Positions 26,792 through 36,000 of a stretch of 64,000 bases of DNA are shown here, piece by piece (position 1 is the stretch's first letter; each line of letters opens with the position of its first letter). Origin of the DNA: an uncultured Alphaproteobacteria bacterium (GTDB taxonomy: Bacteria > Pseudomonadota > Alphaproteobacteria > RF32 > CAG-239); NCBI GenBank assembly GCA_910585375.1, contig CAJUCZ010000006.1:1-64000 (forward strand), in the 5' to 3' direction. Under the pieces are notes generated by a model. It had not been told where the DNA came from and did no database searches. It worked only from the letters and a program-made list of their open reading frames with translations. The position numbers and the translations under genes are program-made.

Positions 26792-27783
26792 ACAAGTTTT
26801 GCCGCGATTTTTGCGGCAATTTCCTCATAAGCCTTGGTATAAGGGCTGTCCGGTTCTGCAAAAACAATCGGCGTTCCGTTGTCGGCATTTTCCCGAATAG
26901 TCAGATGCAGCGGGATCTCGCCCAGAAAATCCTCCCCCATGTCCTCCGCCGTTTTCTTGGCACCGTGACATCCGAAAATATCGGCACGATGACCGCATTT
27001 TTCACACAGATAATAACTCATGTTTTCAACAATTCCCAAAATCGGAACATCAACTTTTTTAAACATGTTCACCCCTTTGACTGCATCAATCAGGGCAATA
27101 TCCTGCGGAGTGGAAACAATAACGATTCCATCCAGTTTAATCCGCTGAGACAACGTAATCTGAATATCTCCCGTCCCCGGAGGCATATCAATTACCATCA
27201 CGTCAACCTCGCCCCAGTTTGTCTGGGTCAAAAGCTGTTCAATGGCACCACAGGCCTTGGCGCCGCGCCAGATAAGCGGCGTATCCCGTCCGACTAACGT
27301 GCCGATTGACATTGATTTAATTCCCATAAAATCAAACGGCTCAAAATTTTTACCGTCAATACTATAAGCCGGCTGCCCCTCATAACCCAGCATGGTCGGA
27401 ATGGAAGGTCCGTAAATATCCGCATCAAACAAAGACGTTTTCAAACCGCAATTAGACAGCGCCAAAGCCAGATTCGTTGCTGTTGTCGACTTTCCCACGC
27501 CGCCTTTGCCGGAAGCCACGCCGATAATCTTTTTAACGCCCGGCACAATCCACTTTTCCGTTTCCGGCTTGAGAGAAACATTTTTCTTTTCTTTGGTAAA
27601 AACAATTGTTGCGCGCTTTATCCCGTCAATCTGCTCAAGTTCGGCTTTCAGCATGGCGCTTTTTTCCGCATCGTCAACATCGCTGGCAATGGTCACAATC
27701 ACTTTGTCACCCATAATTTTAATCTGTTCAACTTGTTCTTCGGCAAAATAGTTTTTAATGCTTTGTCTGATTTTTTCTTCCAT
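26788..27783 (-). CDS. mrp: Mrp/NBP35-type iron-sulfur carrier ATPase
   Basis: This scaffold/carrier delivers [4Fe-4S] clusters to apoproteins in the cytoplasm. The 331-residue protein has an N-terminal DUF59 (MIP18-like) domain at about 1-75 and the ParA/MinD-type ATPase with deviant Walker A SGKGGVGKST at 91-100. A CEKC pair in YYLCEKCG would bind the cluster between two subunits. Typical length. It is divergent from hflK and converges with pit. Client candidates in the window are the iron-sulfur enzymes such as SdaA. Confidence 0.93.
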   Translation of the reverse strand: MEEKIRQSIKNYFAEEQVEQIKIMGDKVIVTIASDVDDAEKSAMLKAELEQIDGIKRATIVFTKEKKNVSLKPETEKWIVPGVKKIIGVASGKGGVGKSTTATNLALALSNCGLKTSLFDADIYGPSIPTMLGYEGQPAYSIDGKNFEPFDFMGIKSMSIGTLVGRDTPLIWRGAKACGAIEQLLTQTNWGEVDVMVIDMPPGTGDIQITLSQRIKLDGIVIVSTPQDIALIDAVKGVNMFKKVDVPILGIVENMSYYLCEKCGHRADIFGCHGAKKTAEDMGEDFLGEIPLHLTIRENADNGTPIVFAEPDSPYTKAYEEIAAKIAAKLV

Positions 27784-27900
27784 CTTAACCCCTGTTGATA
27801 TTGTTTGATCGGCAATTGTTTTTAGATGATATTTATATTATATAAGAAGATAATGCAATAAATTAAATTTGGAAATTATAAATTACAGAGTGAGGTATAA

Positions 27901-28989
27901 ATGTCCAAACAGGAAGGTCCCTGGGGCGGAAATACAAACGACAGCCCTTGGGAAAACATAGAAAAATCCCCCCGCAAATCTAAAATCATAGATTTTGAAC
28001 CCATCAGAAAAAATAACGGTCCGGACTTCAAAATCAGCTGGCTGTTTTTTGCTCTGGCAGCCGTTTGGCTGGCCTCGGGCTTTTACCAGATTCAACCGAA
28101 CGAAGAAGGGGTTATCCTGCGCTTTGGCAAATATGCCGACACCACCGGCGCCGGCCTGCACTACCATCTGCCCTATCCGATAGAAACAGTGGAAAAAGTC
28201 AACATCACTCAGGAACGCAGCATCACAATCGGCGATTCCGCAGCCTATAACACATCTAACATCGCCTCTCTGGCCGGTGTTAGAAACTCGGCCGGAGCTC
28301 CCGCTTCTGCACTCAGTTCCTTTACGGAAAGCCACATGCTGACCGGCGATGAAAATATTGTCGATGTCAACCTCACAATCGTTTGGAAAATCAAAAGCGC
28401 CAAAGATTATCTTTTCGGCATGCAAAGTCCGGACCGCACCGTACAGGTAGCAGCTCAGTCCGTATTGCGTGAAATTGTCGGCCAATCCAAAATGCAGGAC
28501 ATAATTACCGGCGACCGCGGTAAGGTCGAGGACGATACAAAAGCTGAATTGCAAAAAGTTTTGGATGAATTCGGCTCCGGTATAGAAATTGTCCGTGCCA
28601 AACTTCAAAAGGCGGATCCTCCCAAACAGGTGGTAGATGCTTTTAATGAAGTCCAGCGCGCCAAAGCCGATATGGAACGCTTCAAAAATGAAGCTGAGGC
28701 CTACAGTAACGAAATTTTGCCCAAAGCCAAAGGTCAGGCTTCGCAGATTTTGCAAAATGCCCAAGCCTATAAGGAATCTGTCGTCAAAAAAGCACAGGGC
28801 GAAACCGAACGCTTCAATTCCGTTTATCAGGCTTATCGCCACGGCCGCGACGTAACCATCAAACGCCTCTATATTGAGGCCATGGAAGAAGTCCTCGGCA
28901 AATCTGACAAAATCATTATCGACCCGTCCAAAAACGGCGGCAATGTATTGCCTTATCTGCCGTTAGAACGCCTGCAGAAGAAAATTTAG
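27901..28989 (+). CDS. hflK: FtsH regulator HflK (SPFH domain)
   Basis: HflK forms, with HflC, a large membrane complex that cages the FtsH protease and controls access of membrane substrates. The 362-residue protein has a short Gly/Pro cytoplasmic start, one transmembrane helix at about 48-66 (SWLFFALAAVWLASG), then the band-7/SPFH domain and a C-terminal coiled coil rich in Ala, Glu and Gln. GAGG lies 5 bases before the ATG. It opens the run hflK-hflC-degP-holC. Confidence 0.94.
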   Translation: MSKQEGPWGGNTNDSPWENIEKSPRKSKIIDFEPIRKNNGPDFKISWLFFALAAVWLASGFYQIQPNEEGVILRFGKYADTTGAGLHYHLPYPIETVEKVNITQERSITIGDSAAYNTSNIASLAGVRNSAGAPASALSSFTESHMLTGDENIVDVNLTIVWKIKSAKDYLFGMQSPDRTVQVAAQSVLREIVGQSKMQDIITGDRGKVEDDTKAELQKVLDEFGSGIEIVRAKLQKADPPKQVVDAFNEVQRAKADMERFKNEAEAYSNEILPKAKGQASQILQNAQAYKESVVKKAQGETERFNSVYQAYRHGRDVTIKRLYIEAMEEVLGKSDKIIIDPSKNGGNVLPYLPLERLQKKI

Positions 28990-28998
28990 GAGTTTCCC

Positions 28999-29868
28999 AT
29001 GTCAGAAAAAATAAAATATTATTTGCTCACCGCTCTGGCTGCACTGGTCATTATCGGCGCCGCATCTTTTTATGTTGTCCCGCAAACCCGACAGGCCATT
29101 GTGCTCCAGTTTGGCGAACCTGTCAGATTAATTAAAGAACCGGGACTGAAAATAAAAATCCCGTTTATTCAAAACGTTGTTTTCTATGATAACCGTCTCC
29201 TTGATCTGGATCCGCCGGCACAGGAAATCGTTCTTAACGATAAAAAACGTCTGGATGTTGACAGCTTTACGCGCTTCCGCATTGTTGAACCGTTGAAGTT
29301 TTATCAGACGGTTCGGACAGAAGAACAAGCCCGCAGCAAACTGAAAGAAATCGTCAACTCCTCGGTTCGCAAAATTCTCGGACGGACAACCCTGACGGAA
29401 CTGCTGTCACAGCGGCGGACACAAATAATGGCTGACATCAGCAATGCCGTTAAAACCGATGCTGCTCAAATCGGAGTCAGTGTTGCCGATGTTCGTATTC
29501 GCCGCGCCGACTTGCCGATTGAGGTATTGCAGGCGATCAATACCCGCATGAAGGCAGAACGCGAGCGCGATGCCAAAAAGTTTCGCGGCGAAGGTCAGCA
29601 ACAGGCTCAGCAAATCAGAGCTCAGGCAGAAAAAGAAAGAACCATCATATTAGCCGAAGCCGACAGGGAAGCCCAGATAACCCGAGGTGAAGGAGATCGC
29701 GAGGCGATTGAAATATGGAACAAGGCAGCCGGCGTAGACCCAAGCTTCTACGCATTCTACCGCTCACTGGAAGCGTACAAAAAATCTCTCGGTCAGGGTG
29801 GAACGTCTATGATTTTGTCCCCGAATGCCGAATTTTTTGATTTTTTTGCAAAATCGCTTAATAATTAA
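28999..29868 (+). CDS. hflC: FtsH regulator HflC (SPFH domain)
   Basis: HflC is the partner of HflK. The 289-residue protein has one N-terminal transmembrane helix at about 8-24, an SPFH domain with VVPQTRQAIVLQFGEP, and a C-terminal coiled coil (QQAQQIRAQAEKERTIILAE). GGAG stands 6 bases before the ATG, and the gene begins 9 bases after hflK, as is usual for this pair. Both face the periplasm. Confidence 0.94.
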   Translation: MSEKIKYYLLTALAALVIIGAASFYVVPQTRQAIVLQFGEPVRLIKEPGLKIKIPFIQNVVFYDNRLLDLDPPAQEIVLNDKKRLDVDSFTRFRIVEPLKFYQTVRTEEQARSKLKEIVNSSVRKILGRTTLTELLSQRRTQIMADISNAVKTDAAQIGVSVADVRIRRADLPIEVLQAINTRMKAERERDAKKFRGEGQQQAQQIRAQAEKERTIILAEADREAQITRGEGDREAIEIWNKAAGVDPSFYAFYRSLEAYKKSLGQGGTSMILSPNAEFFDFFAKSLNN

Positions 29869-29883
29869 TAAAAGGAGTTTGAG

Positions 29884-31551
29884 ATGAAAAAACTATTATC
29901 CGGATTATCCGCTTTATTTTTTGTCTTCGGCAGCCTTTCTCCCGCTGCCGCCCAGTCTGCGGCCCGAACGCCTTATCCTTCCTTTGCCGACTTGGTTGAA
30001 AAACTTTCACCTTCAGTCGTCAACATCTCAACGACCCAAAAACCGGAAAATCTGGAAGGAGGCGACATCATCAGCCTAAAAAACCTCCCGGAAAATAAAC
30101 AGGTTGCACCGCTCGGACAAGAACACTATGCTTTAGGCTCGGGCTTTTTACTTGATGAAGAAGGCTATATCATTACCAACAGCCATGTCATCGACCGCGC
30201 CGACAAAATTAACGTCATCTTGTCAGACAATTCCCAACATCAGGCCAAAGTTATCGGCACGGATAACAAAACCGATCTGGCGCTGATAAAAATTGATACC
30301 GATAAAAAACTCATGCCCGTCAATTTGGGGGATTCTGATAAGATCCGCGTCGGAGACTGGATACTAGCCATCGGCAACCCGTTCGGCCTTGGCGGCAGCG
30401 TTACGGCAGGTATCGTTTCTGCAAAATCCAGAGACATTGAATCCGGCCCCTATGATAACTTTATCCAAACAGATGCATCCATCAATCAGGGCAGCTCCGG
30501 CGGTCCGATGTTTAATCTGGATGGCGAAGTCATCGGCATCAACGCCGCCATCTTTTCAACTACCGGCGGCAATATGGGAATCAGCTTCGCCATTCCGGTT
30601 AACAATGCCAAATTTGTCATTCGGGAATTAAAAAATTCGGGTAGCGTCAAACGGGGCTGGATCGGGGTTCGGGTACAACCGCAATTAACTGAGGCGAACT
30701 CTGTCGGCAATATACCGAACGGAATTTTGATTTCTTCCGTAACGGAGGGATCGCCTGCCGCCGATGCCGGAATTCAAGCCGGAGACATAATTTTGGCACT
30801 CAATGAACAGGATATGGACAGCGCCCAGATTTTCTCGCGTTTGGTTTCCGAAAGTCCGGTAAACGGCAAAATCACTTTAAAACTATGGCACAACGGTCAA
30901 ATCGAAAACCGCATTGTCAATGTAAAAGAAATGCCGGCAGAAACAGGCAATCCGGAAACTGCCGTTGTTCCTGAAAATCAACCTCAGACAGACCCCGCAG
31001 CGTCTAACGAGGGAAAAGTACAGCCACAAACATCCCTCACGGAACAAAGCCTTGGACAAATCCTCAATGAGGCAGTAAAACAGCAACCGGAAGACAAATC
31101 GGAACAGCAAATGCCGATGGTTGCTCCCCAATCTGCCGCCGCACAGCAGCCTCCCCTGCCGGAATCCGCTGCCGCCGCTCCGACCCAAAGCGATGACATT
31201 GCAGATATTGCGCCGGACATTGCTCCGGCCGATGTCAATGAAAAAGCATCCTATACAATCCCCGGCAGCGGAATGATGGTTCGTAACATCACCATTCAGG
31301 ATATTAATGAAATGGAATTAAAAGCAGATACAATGGGCGTTATCGTTGTATCAACCATTCCTAACAGTGAAGCTGCCGTCAAAGGGATTCGTCCGGGACT
31401 GATCATTACAAAAATCAATAAACGCAATATTTACAATACTGACAGCGCCAAAAGCGCCGTTTATGAAAAGACCGAGAATGACCAATATACCTTTATGGTT
31501 CAGGATGGCGAACACATTAACACTGTCACGCTTAACATGAAGGTCAAATAA
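29884..31551 (+). CDS. degP: DegP/DegQ-type periplasmic serine protease (Do family)
   Basis: This exported protease and chaperone degrades misfolded envelope proteins. The 555-residue protein has a signal peptide (cleavage near residue 24), a trypsin-like domain with the triad His 101, Asp 131 and Ser 205 (in GSSGGPM), PDZ1 at about 250-345 and PDZ2 at about 470-550. Between them lies a long low-complexity Pro/Gln/Ala linker (about 350-455), which is unusually long for the family. AAAGGAG precedes the start. It lies 15 bases after hflC, an arrangement common in alphaproteobacteria, and its TAA overlaps the holC ATG by one base. Confidence 0.93.
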   Translation: MKKLLSGLSALFFVFGSLSPAAAQSAARTPYPSFADLVEKLSPSVVNISTTQKPENLEGGDIISLKNLPENKQVAPLGQEHYALGSGFLLDEEGYIITNSHVIDRADKINVILSDNSQHQAKVIGTDNKTDLALIKIDTDKKLMPVNLGDSDKIRVGDWILAIGNPFGLGGSVTAGIVSAKSRDIESGPYDNFIQTDASINQGSSGGPMFNLDGEVIGINAAIFSTTGGNMGISFAIPVNNAKFVIRELKNSGSVKRGWIGVRVQPQLTEANSVGNIPNGILISSVTEGSPAADAGIQAGDIILALNEQDMDSAQIFSRLVSESPVNGKITLKLWHNGQIENRIVNVKEMPAETGNPETAVVPENQPQTDPAASNEGKVQPQTSLTEQSLGQILNEAVKQQPEDKSEQQMPMVAPQSAAAQQPPLPESAAAAPTQSDDIADIAPDIAPADVNEKASYTIPGSGMMVRNITIQDINEMELKADTMGVIVVSTIPNSEAAVKGIRPGLIITKINKRNIYNTDSAKSAVYEKTENDQYTFMVQDGEHINTVTLNMKVK

Positions 31552-32000
31552 TGCAGGTCGATTTTTATCATCTCCAAACGCAAACGCTGGAAGACGTTTT
31601 GCCCAAACTGCTGGAAAAAGCTTATGCTTCCGGCAAAAAAACCGTTGTAAAAATAGGAACGGCAGAACGCGTCGAATTTTTGAACACAAGCCTTTGGACT
31701 TATGATGATACTTCCTTCCTGCCGCACGGCAGCAAAAAAGACGGCAATGCCGAAATGCAGCCTGTCTGGCTGACCTCGGGAGAAGACATTCCTAACGGCG
31801 CGGCTTTTCTTTTTTTGGTTGACGGCGCCCAAACAGATGTCAGCAGCCTGAACAGCATTGAAAGAATATTCAATATCTTTGACGGCAATTCGCCTGATGC
31901 TGTTTCGCGCGCCCGTTTGTTTTGGAAAGAACTCAAAGAACAGAACCATACACTATCATATTGGCAGCAGGAAAACGGCCGCTGGATAAAAAAAGCATAA
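31551..32000 (+). CDS. holC: DNA polymerase III chi subunit
   Basis: HolC links the clamp loader to single-strand-binding protein at the replication fork. The 149-residue protein has the typical opening VDFYHL, a central beta strand with GKKTVVKIG, and RARLFWKELKEQ followed by a Tyr/Trp-containing C-terminus (YWQQENGRW). It overlaps degP by one base (TAATG), so translation is coupled. A strong terminator follows. Confidence 0.87.
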   Translation: MQVDFYHLQTQTLEDVLPKLLEKAYASGKKTVVKIGTAERVEFLNTSLWTYDDTSFLPHGSKKDGNAEMQPVWLTSGEDIPNGAAFLFLVDGAQTDVSSLNSIERIFNIFDGNSPDAVSRARLFWKELKEQNHTLSYWQQENGRWIKKA

Positions 32001-32001
32001 A

Positions 32002-32033
32002 AAAAATCCCGAAGAAAAAACTTCGGGATTTTT
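32002..32033. terminator. Bidirectional intrinsic terminator
   Basis: A 13-bp stem AAAAATCCCGAAG / CTTCGGGATTTTT with an A6 loop lies between the convergent holC and galU-like genes. Confidence 0.9.
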
Positions 32034-32044
32034 CAAACAAATAA

Positions 32045-32932
32045 TCAAACCAGAATATTGTCCAAAACCTGTCGGCAATAAGCCCGTAAATCCGGATTTT
32101 TCATCAGGCTCAGCTTAAGGTTTGATTTCGCCAGTTCTTCATTACAACCGCAGTCAAAACGCATGGCATCACACAATACGCCGGTCAGCTTCATTCCCCG
32201 AACCGCCGCCAGCCCCATGGCATCAGCCAGATTAATCTCATTGTTATTGCCTTTTCTGACTTCCGGCAAAATATCCATAATCTCATTCGGAAGAATATAC
32301 GGCCCCATGCTGGCATAATTGGAAGGAACATCTTTCAGAGCCGGTTTTTCGATTTTCCCTTTTGCATGGACAATCCGCCCGTCACGGACTGCACCGATAA
32401 GAGCCCCGTAACGAACCATTTGTTCGCGCGGAAATTCCATAATATTTTCAACCATGCCGCCAAATTCTTCATAAACATCCAGCAGCTGTGCCAAAATGCC
32501 CTTACCATGCATACTGACATAAACATCGTCCGGCCACATTACGACAAAATCCCGTTTGCCGACAATCTCTTTTGCCATCAATACGGCATGACCGTTCCCT
32601 TTGGGTTCTGACTGCTCGGCAAAAGAAAATTTCATCCCCTCCGGTATAATATCTTCAACCACTTTAAGCAAATCAAGTTTGCCTTTCTGACGCAAATGGT
32701 TTTCCAGCCACGGATAAGGAGAAAAATGCGTTTCAAACAAATGCCTGCATGATTGGTCGCTGTAAATAAACACAACTTCTTTGATGCCTATTTCGGCACA
32801 AGCCTCAACGGCATATTGGATAATCGGCTTGCCGTTCAGGGTCAGAAACCCTTTATGCAACGCTTTCGTCGCCGGCAGATTACGTGTTGACAGACCGGCC
32901 ACGGGCAAAATACAAACTTCGGGTTTGCGCAT
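32045..32932 (-). CDS. GalU-like UTP-glucose-1-phosphate uridylyltransferase (divergent)
   Basis: The 295-residue nucleotidyltransferase resembles GalU, which makes UDP-glucose for surface polysaccharides. The AGLSTRNLPATKA region replaces the usual AGLGTRMLPATKA, the lysine of the following KEMLP loop is kept in HKGFLTL, and KGNGHAV and EKP segments are present, as is the PDDVY metal site. The gene differs from textbook GalU in several loops, so it may use another sugar or be a GalU paralogue. The start at 32932 follows an AGAAAG stretch that is weak as a ribosome binding site. It is a single gene. Confidence 0.7.
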   Translation of the reverse strand: MRKPEVCILPVAGLSTRNLPATKALHKGFLTLNGKPIIQYAVEACAEIGIKEVVFIYSDQSCRHLFETHFSPYPWLENHLRQKGKLDLLKVVEDIIPEGMKFSFAEQSEPKGNGHAVLMAKEIVGKRDFVVMWPDDVYVSMHGKGILAQLLDVYEEFGGMVENIMEFPREQMVRYGALIGAVRDGRIVHAKGKIEKPALKDVPSNYASMGPYILPNEIMDILPEVRKGNNNEINLADAMGLAAVRGMKLTGVLCDAMRFDCGCNEELAKSNLKLSLMKNPDLRAYCRQVLDNILV

Positions 32933-33013
32933 AACTTTCTCCTCATAATAATGTTAAATTATATGAGAAAAATATAACACAAAAAAACATTTCGACAAGC
33001 CTTATTTGCAGCT

Positions 33014-36000
33014 TTATTTTTTTCGGATAACCCCGCTGGCTTTCGTAATGGTACCGCTGGATTTTTTCAAAAAACCACCGTCTTGTTTTTGTGGCATATC
33101 TTCAGTTTTTCGATCTTCCCGTACCACCACGTTTTGCACTTTTTTCTTCGTTGAAAAATCCAAAACCTTAATGTGTTCCTTTTCTTTCAACGCCTCGGCC
33201 TTTTCAATATCCTCAATATCCCGTACAACCGTCCGCGTAAGCTTCTTGCCGTCTTCCTTAACGGAAATTTTTCCGATATTCTCGGCCACTTTCCGCTTAA
33301 TTTCGGCCTCGCGTTTTGCTTTGTTAAAGCTATCTTCCGCCCCGCCGACTTCATCCTCGGTATACTTCATATAAGCTTCGGTGCTTTGTCCGAGTTTTAT
33401 CAGCTCATCTTCCATTTGCGCCACGGTCTTTGCCATATTTTGCAAATACCCGTTCAGTTTTACCGGATCATCCGTTGCCTTCATCTTCAGATAATCCTGC
33501 GAAACCTTCTCATGACCATCCACAACCTTAACCAGCAGTTCATTCACCTCTTTCTGAAAAGCAGCAACCTTTTCATCTTTTTCCAGATCATAATCCGTTG
33601 TAATCCGGCTTAGCCTTTTGGCCAGCTCGGCATCTTTATCCCGAAAAGCCTGCCCGTTATTCTGCGCCTGCTGTTGCATCTCCGATGCATGATCATAATG
33701 CTGCCCGATCTGATACTTCAAATCCTCCACATGATACTGCAAAACACGAGTCCGAAAGTTATTTAGCTTGCCAATCACAGCTTCAAGTTTTGTCTTGGCC
33801 TGATTAATAACATCTTCATCATACTTCGGTGTCATCGCCAAAGTTGAAACTTCAGCCATCGCTTTTTTAATATCCTCGCTTTCCGCTTTCATATTTTTAT
33901 AATTTTCTATAACTTCCGGCTTTTGTGCCTGCTGGGAAAAATTATCGTAATCCCGACTGATTTTATAAAAATTGCCTTCAAATAACTTCAACATATCCTG
34001 CTGCTGCTGCATTTTGTCTTTAAGAGCCTCCATAACGGCCAGCTCCTTGGCACGGCGTGCTTCGGCAATTTTATTCTGCTCCGCATCATACAAGTCTGTC
34101 AAAGGCTTCAAATTCAGCTCCAAAACCGGATCACTAAGTGAACCGACCCATGAAAAACCAAAGACCGGCAAAACAGACGGTTCAGTAATTTTAATGTCAA
34201 ATTTTGAAGTTCCCTCCCAGTCTGACAAACTTCCCGAAGTCTTAAGCCTGATTGAAAAATCGGTACCGGCAAAATGTATGTCTTTGCTCTCAAAACTGCC
34301 GTTTTTAAAATAAAGCGTACCGTTGACTTTCTTAAACGGCGTTGTCCCGCTCTCCAAATTCTCCTTAACCAAAACGGCCAACCCTTCCGACAATCTCCGC
34401 AGTTGCAAATCTTTAATAATCGGGGCTATCCGCCAACCGCGAAAATGTGTATTGACAATTTCAAAACTGGCATCGCCGTTCAAACCGGATAACATTGCGG
34501 CTGCCGATTCCGCCGGCGCGTCAACGACAAATTTTCCGCTGATAAGCCCGTCTTCAAAACCATACTTCTGCCCAACGCCGTCAATATTTTCCAACGCCAA
34601 ATCCCGCACGGTAAAATCTGCGGCAATAGACGGCGAAGTTGCGGTTGCCATCTTAATTCCGCCGGAAATCGCGGCATTTTTATAAGCCGCTTGAATTTGG
34701 TCAAAATTCAAATTGCCCATATCAAAAACCACTTTGCCCCGTAAATTTTCAAAATTATTTTTACGATAAATAAACTTGCCGACTTCAAGTATCATATTCA
34801 AATCAAAACGATTGTAAAACTCATAATCTATTTTTGCCGCACTGGGCTGAGGCTTTGCCCACAATGCCGCCTTGGAATTGCCGGTCTTCAAAAAGGCCTG
34901 CTGCGGTCCGCCTGCGGACTTAATGTTACTGCCGTAAAAATAGCGCTCAAACTCCAGCTGGTTAATCTTCAGACTGCCGACAACTTTTGGCCGCCCCTGA
35001 GAATTGTCATAAGAAAGATTCCCCGTAAAAATATCCTGTCCGACAGCCGCCTTACCAGAGCGGATATTCAAATGATTTTTTCCGAACTCAATCTGGCTTT
35101 CCAAAGAAAAAACTCCCAGAGAATACACATTCGGCTTATAATTGATACCCCAGTCATTGAGCATCTGCACAAAATCAGGATTCTTCAGATTAACCTGTCC
35201 GCTAAACAACTTTTGTTCGTTGCTCCTGTCAACAGTGCCGTTAACCGCACCTTCGGTTTTTTCCAGTTTAAAACCGTTTTGCAGCAAAAACTGCTCCAGA
35301 TTCCCGCTAAGCACGCCTTTTGCAGAAAAATTTTTCATAACTTCAGGATTAAGGCCGGAAATAGAAAGCTCCAGCTTATTCAGCGGAGAAGCAAGATTTT
35401 GAGTTGAAAAATCAAAATTAACGCCGTCAAAAGCCAGCGTTTGGCCGCCAAAACCGCTGAACTTTCCGTTCAAACTCAACTTTGAATTCAGCATGCTGCC
35501 GATATCAAGGCTGTCCACATTCAAAACGCCGCCAATCAAATCACCGTTAAACTGTACGGCCTCAAGAGGCACTCCGCCGTAAATCAACAATCCGGCTTTG
35601 CTCATAAAACGAATCTCAGAATCATTATAAGCCGCCAACTTGTCCATAAGATATTTCAATTTCTTATCCGGCGCGGCAGCAGCAATTTCCGTCGGTAACG
35701 GCGCCAGATAATTATCCAGACTGATGCTGTCTGTCTCCAAAATTGCAAAAATCTGTTTTTTACCGTCTTTCAGCGCACCGCCCAAACTGCCTTTAATCAC
35801 GCTGTTGTCAAAAGAAACTTCCATCGGTGAAATCTTGAGTTGGGAACTGTTACCTGCAATTTTAGCCTGAGCAGAGAATTTCTTATAGGTTGACGCAGCC
35901 CTGACTTCCGGCTTAAAGCCAAGCCAGTTTAACGTCATATCCAAATTTTCCGTCACCGTATTAACATCAAAACGATAGGTCAAAATCTTTTCCTTATCCG

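Noticed and set aside
27883..28842. Long open frame opposite hflK
   Set aside because: Antisense shadow of hflK; hydrophobic composition without motif and no ribosome binding site.
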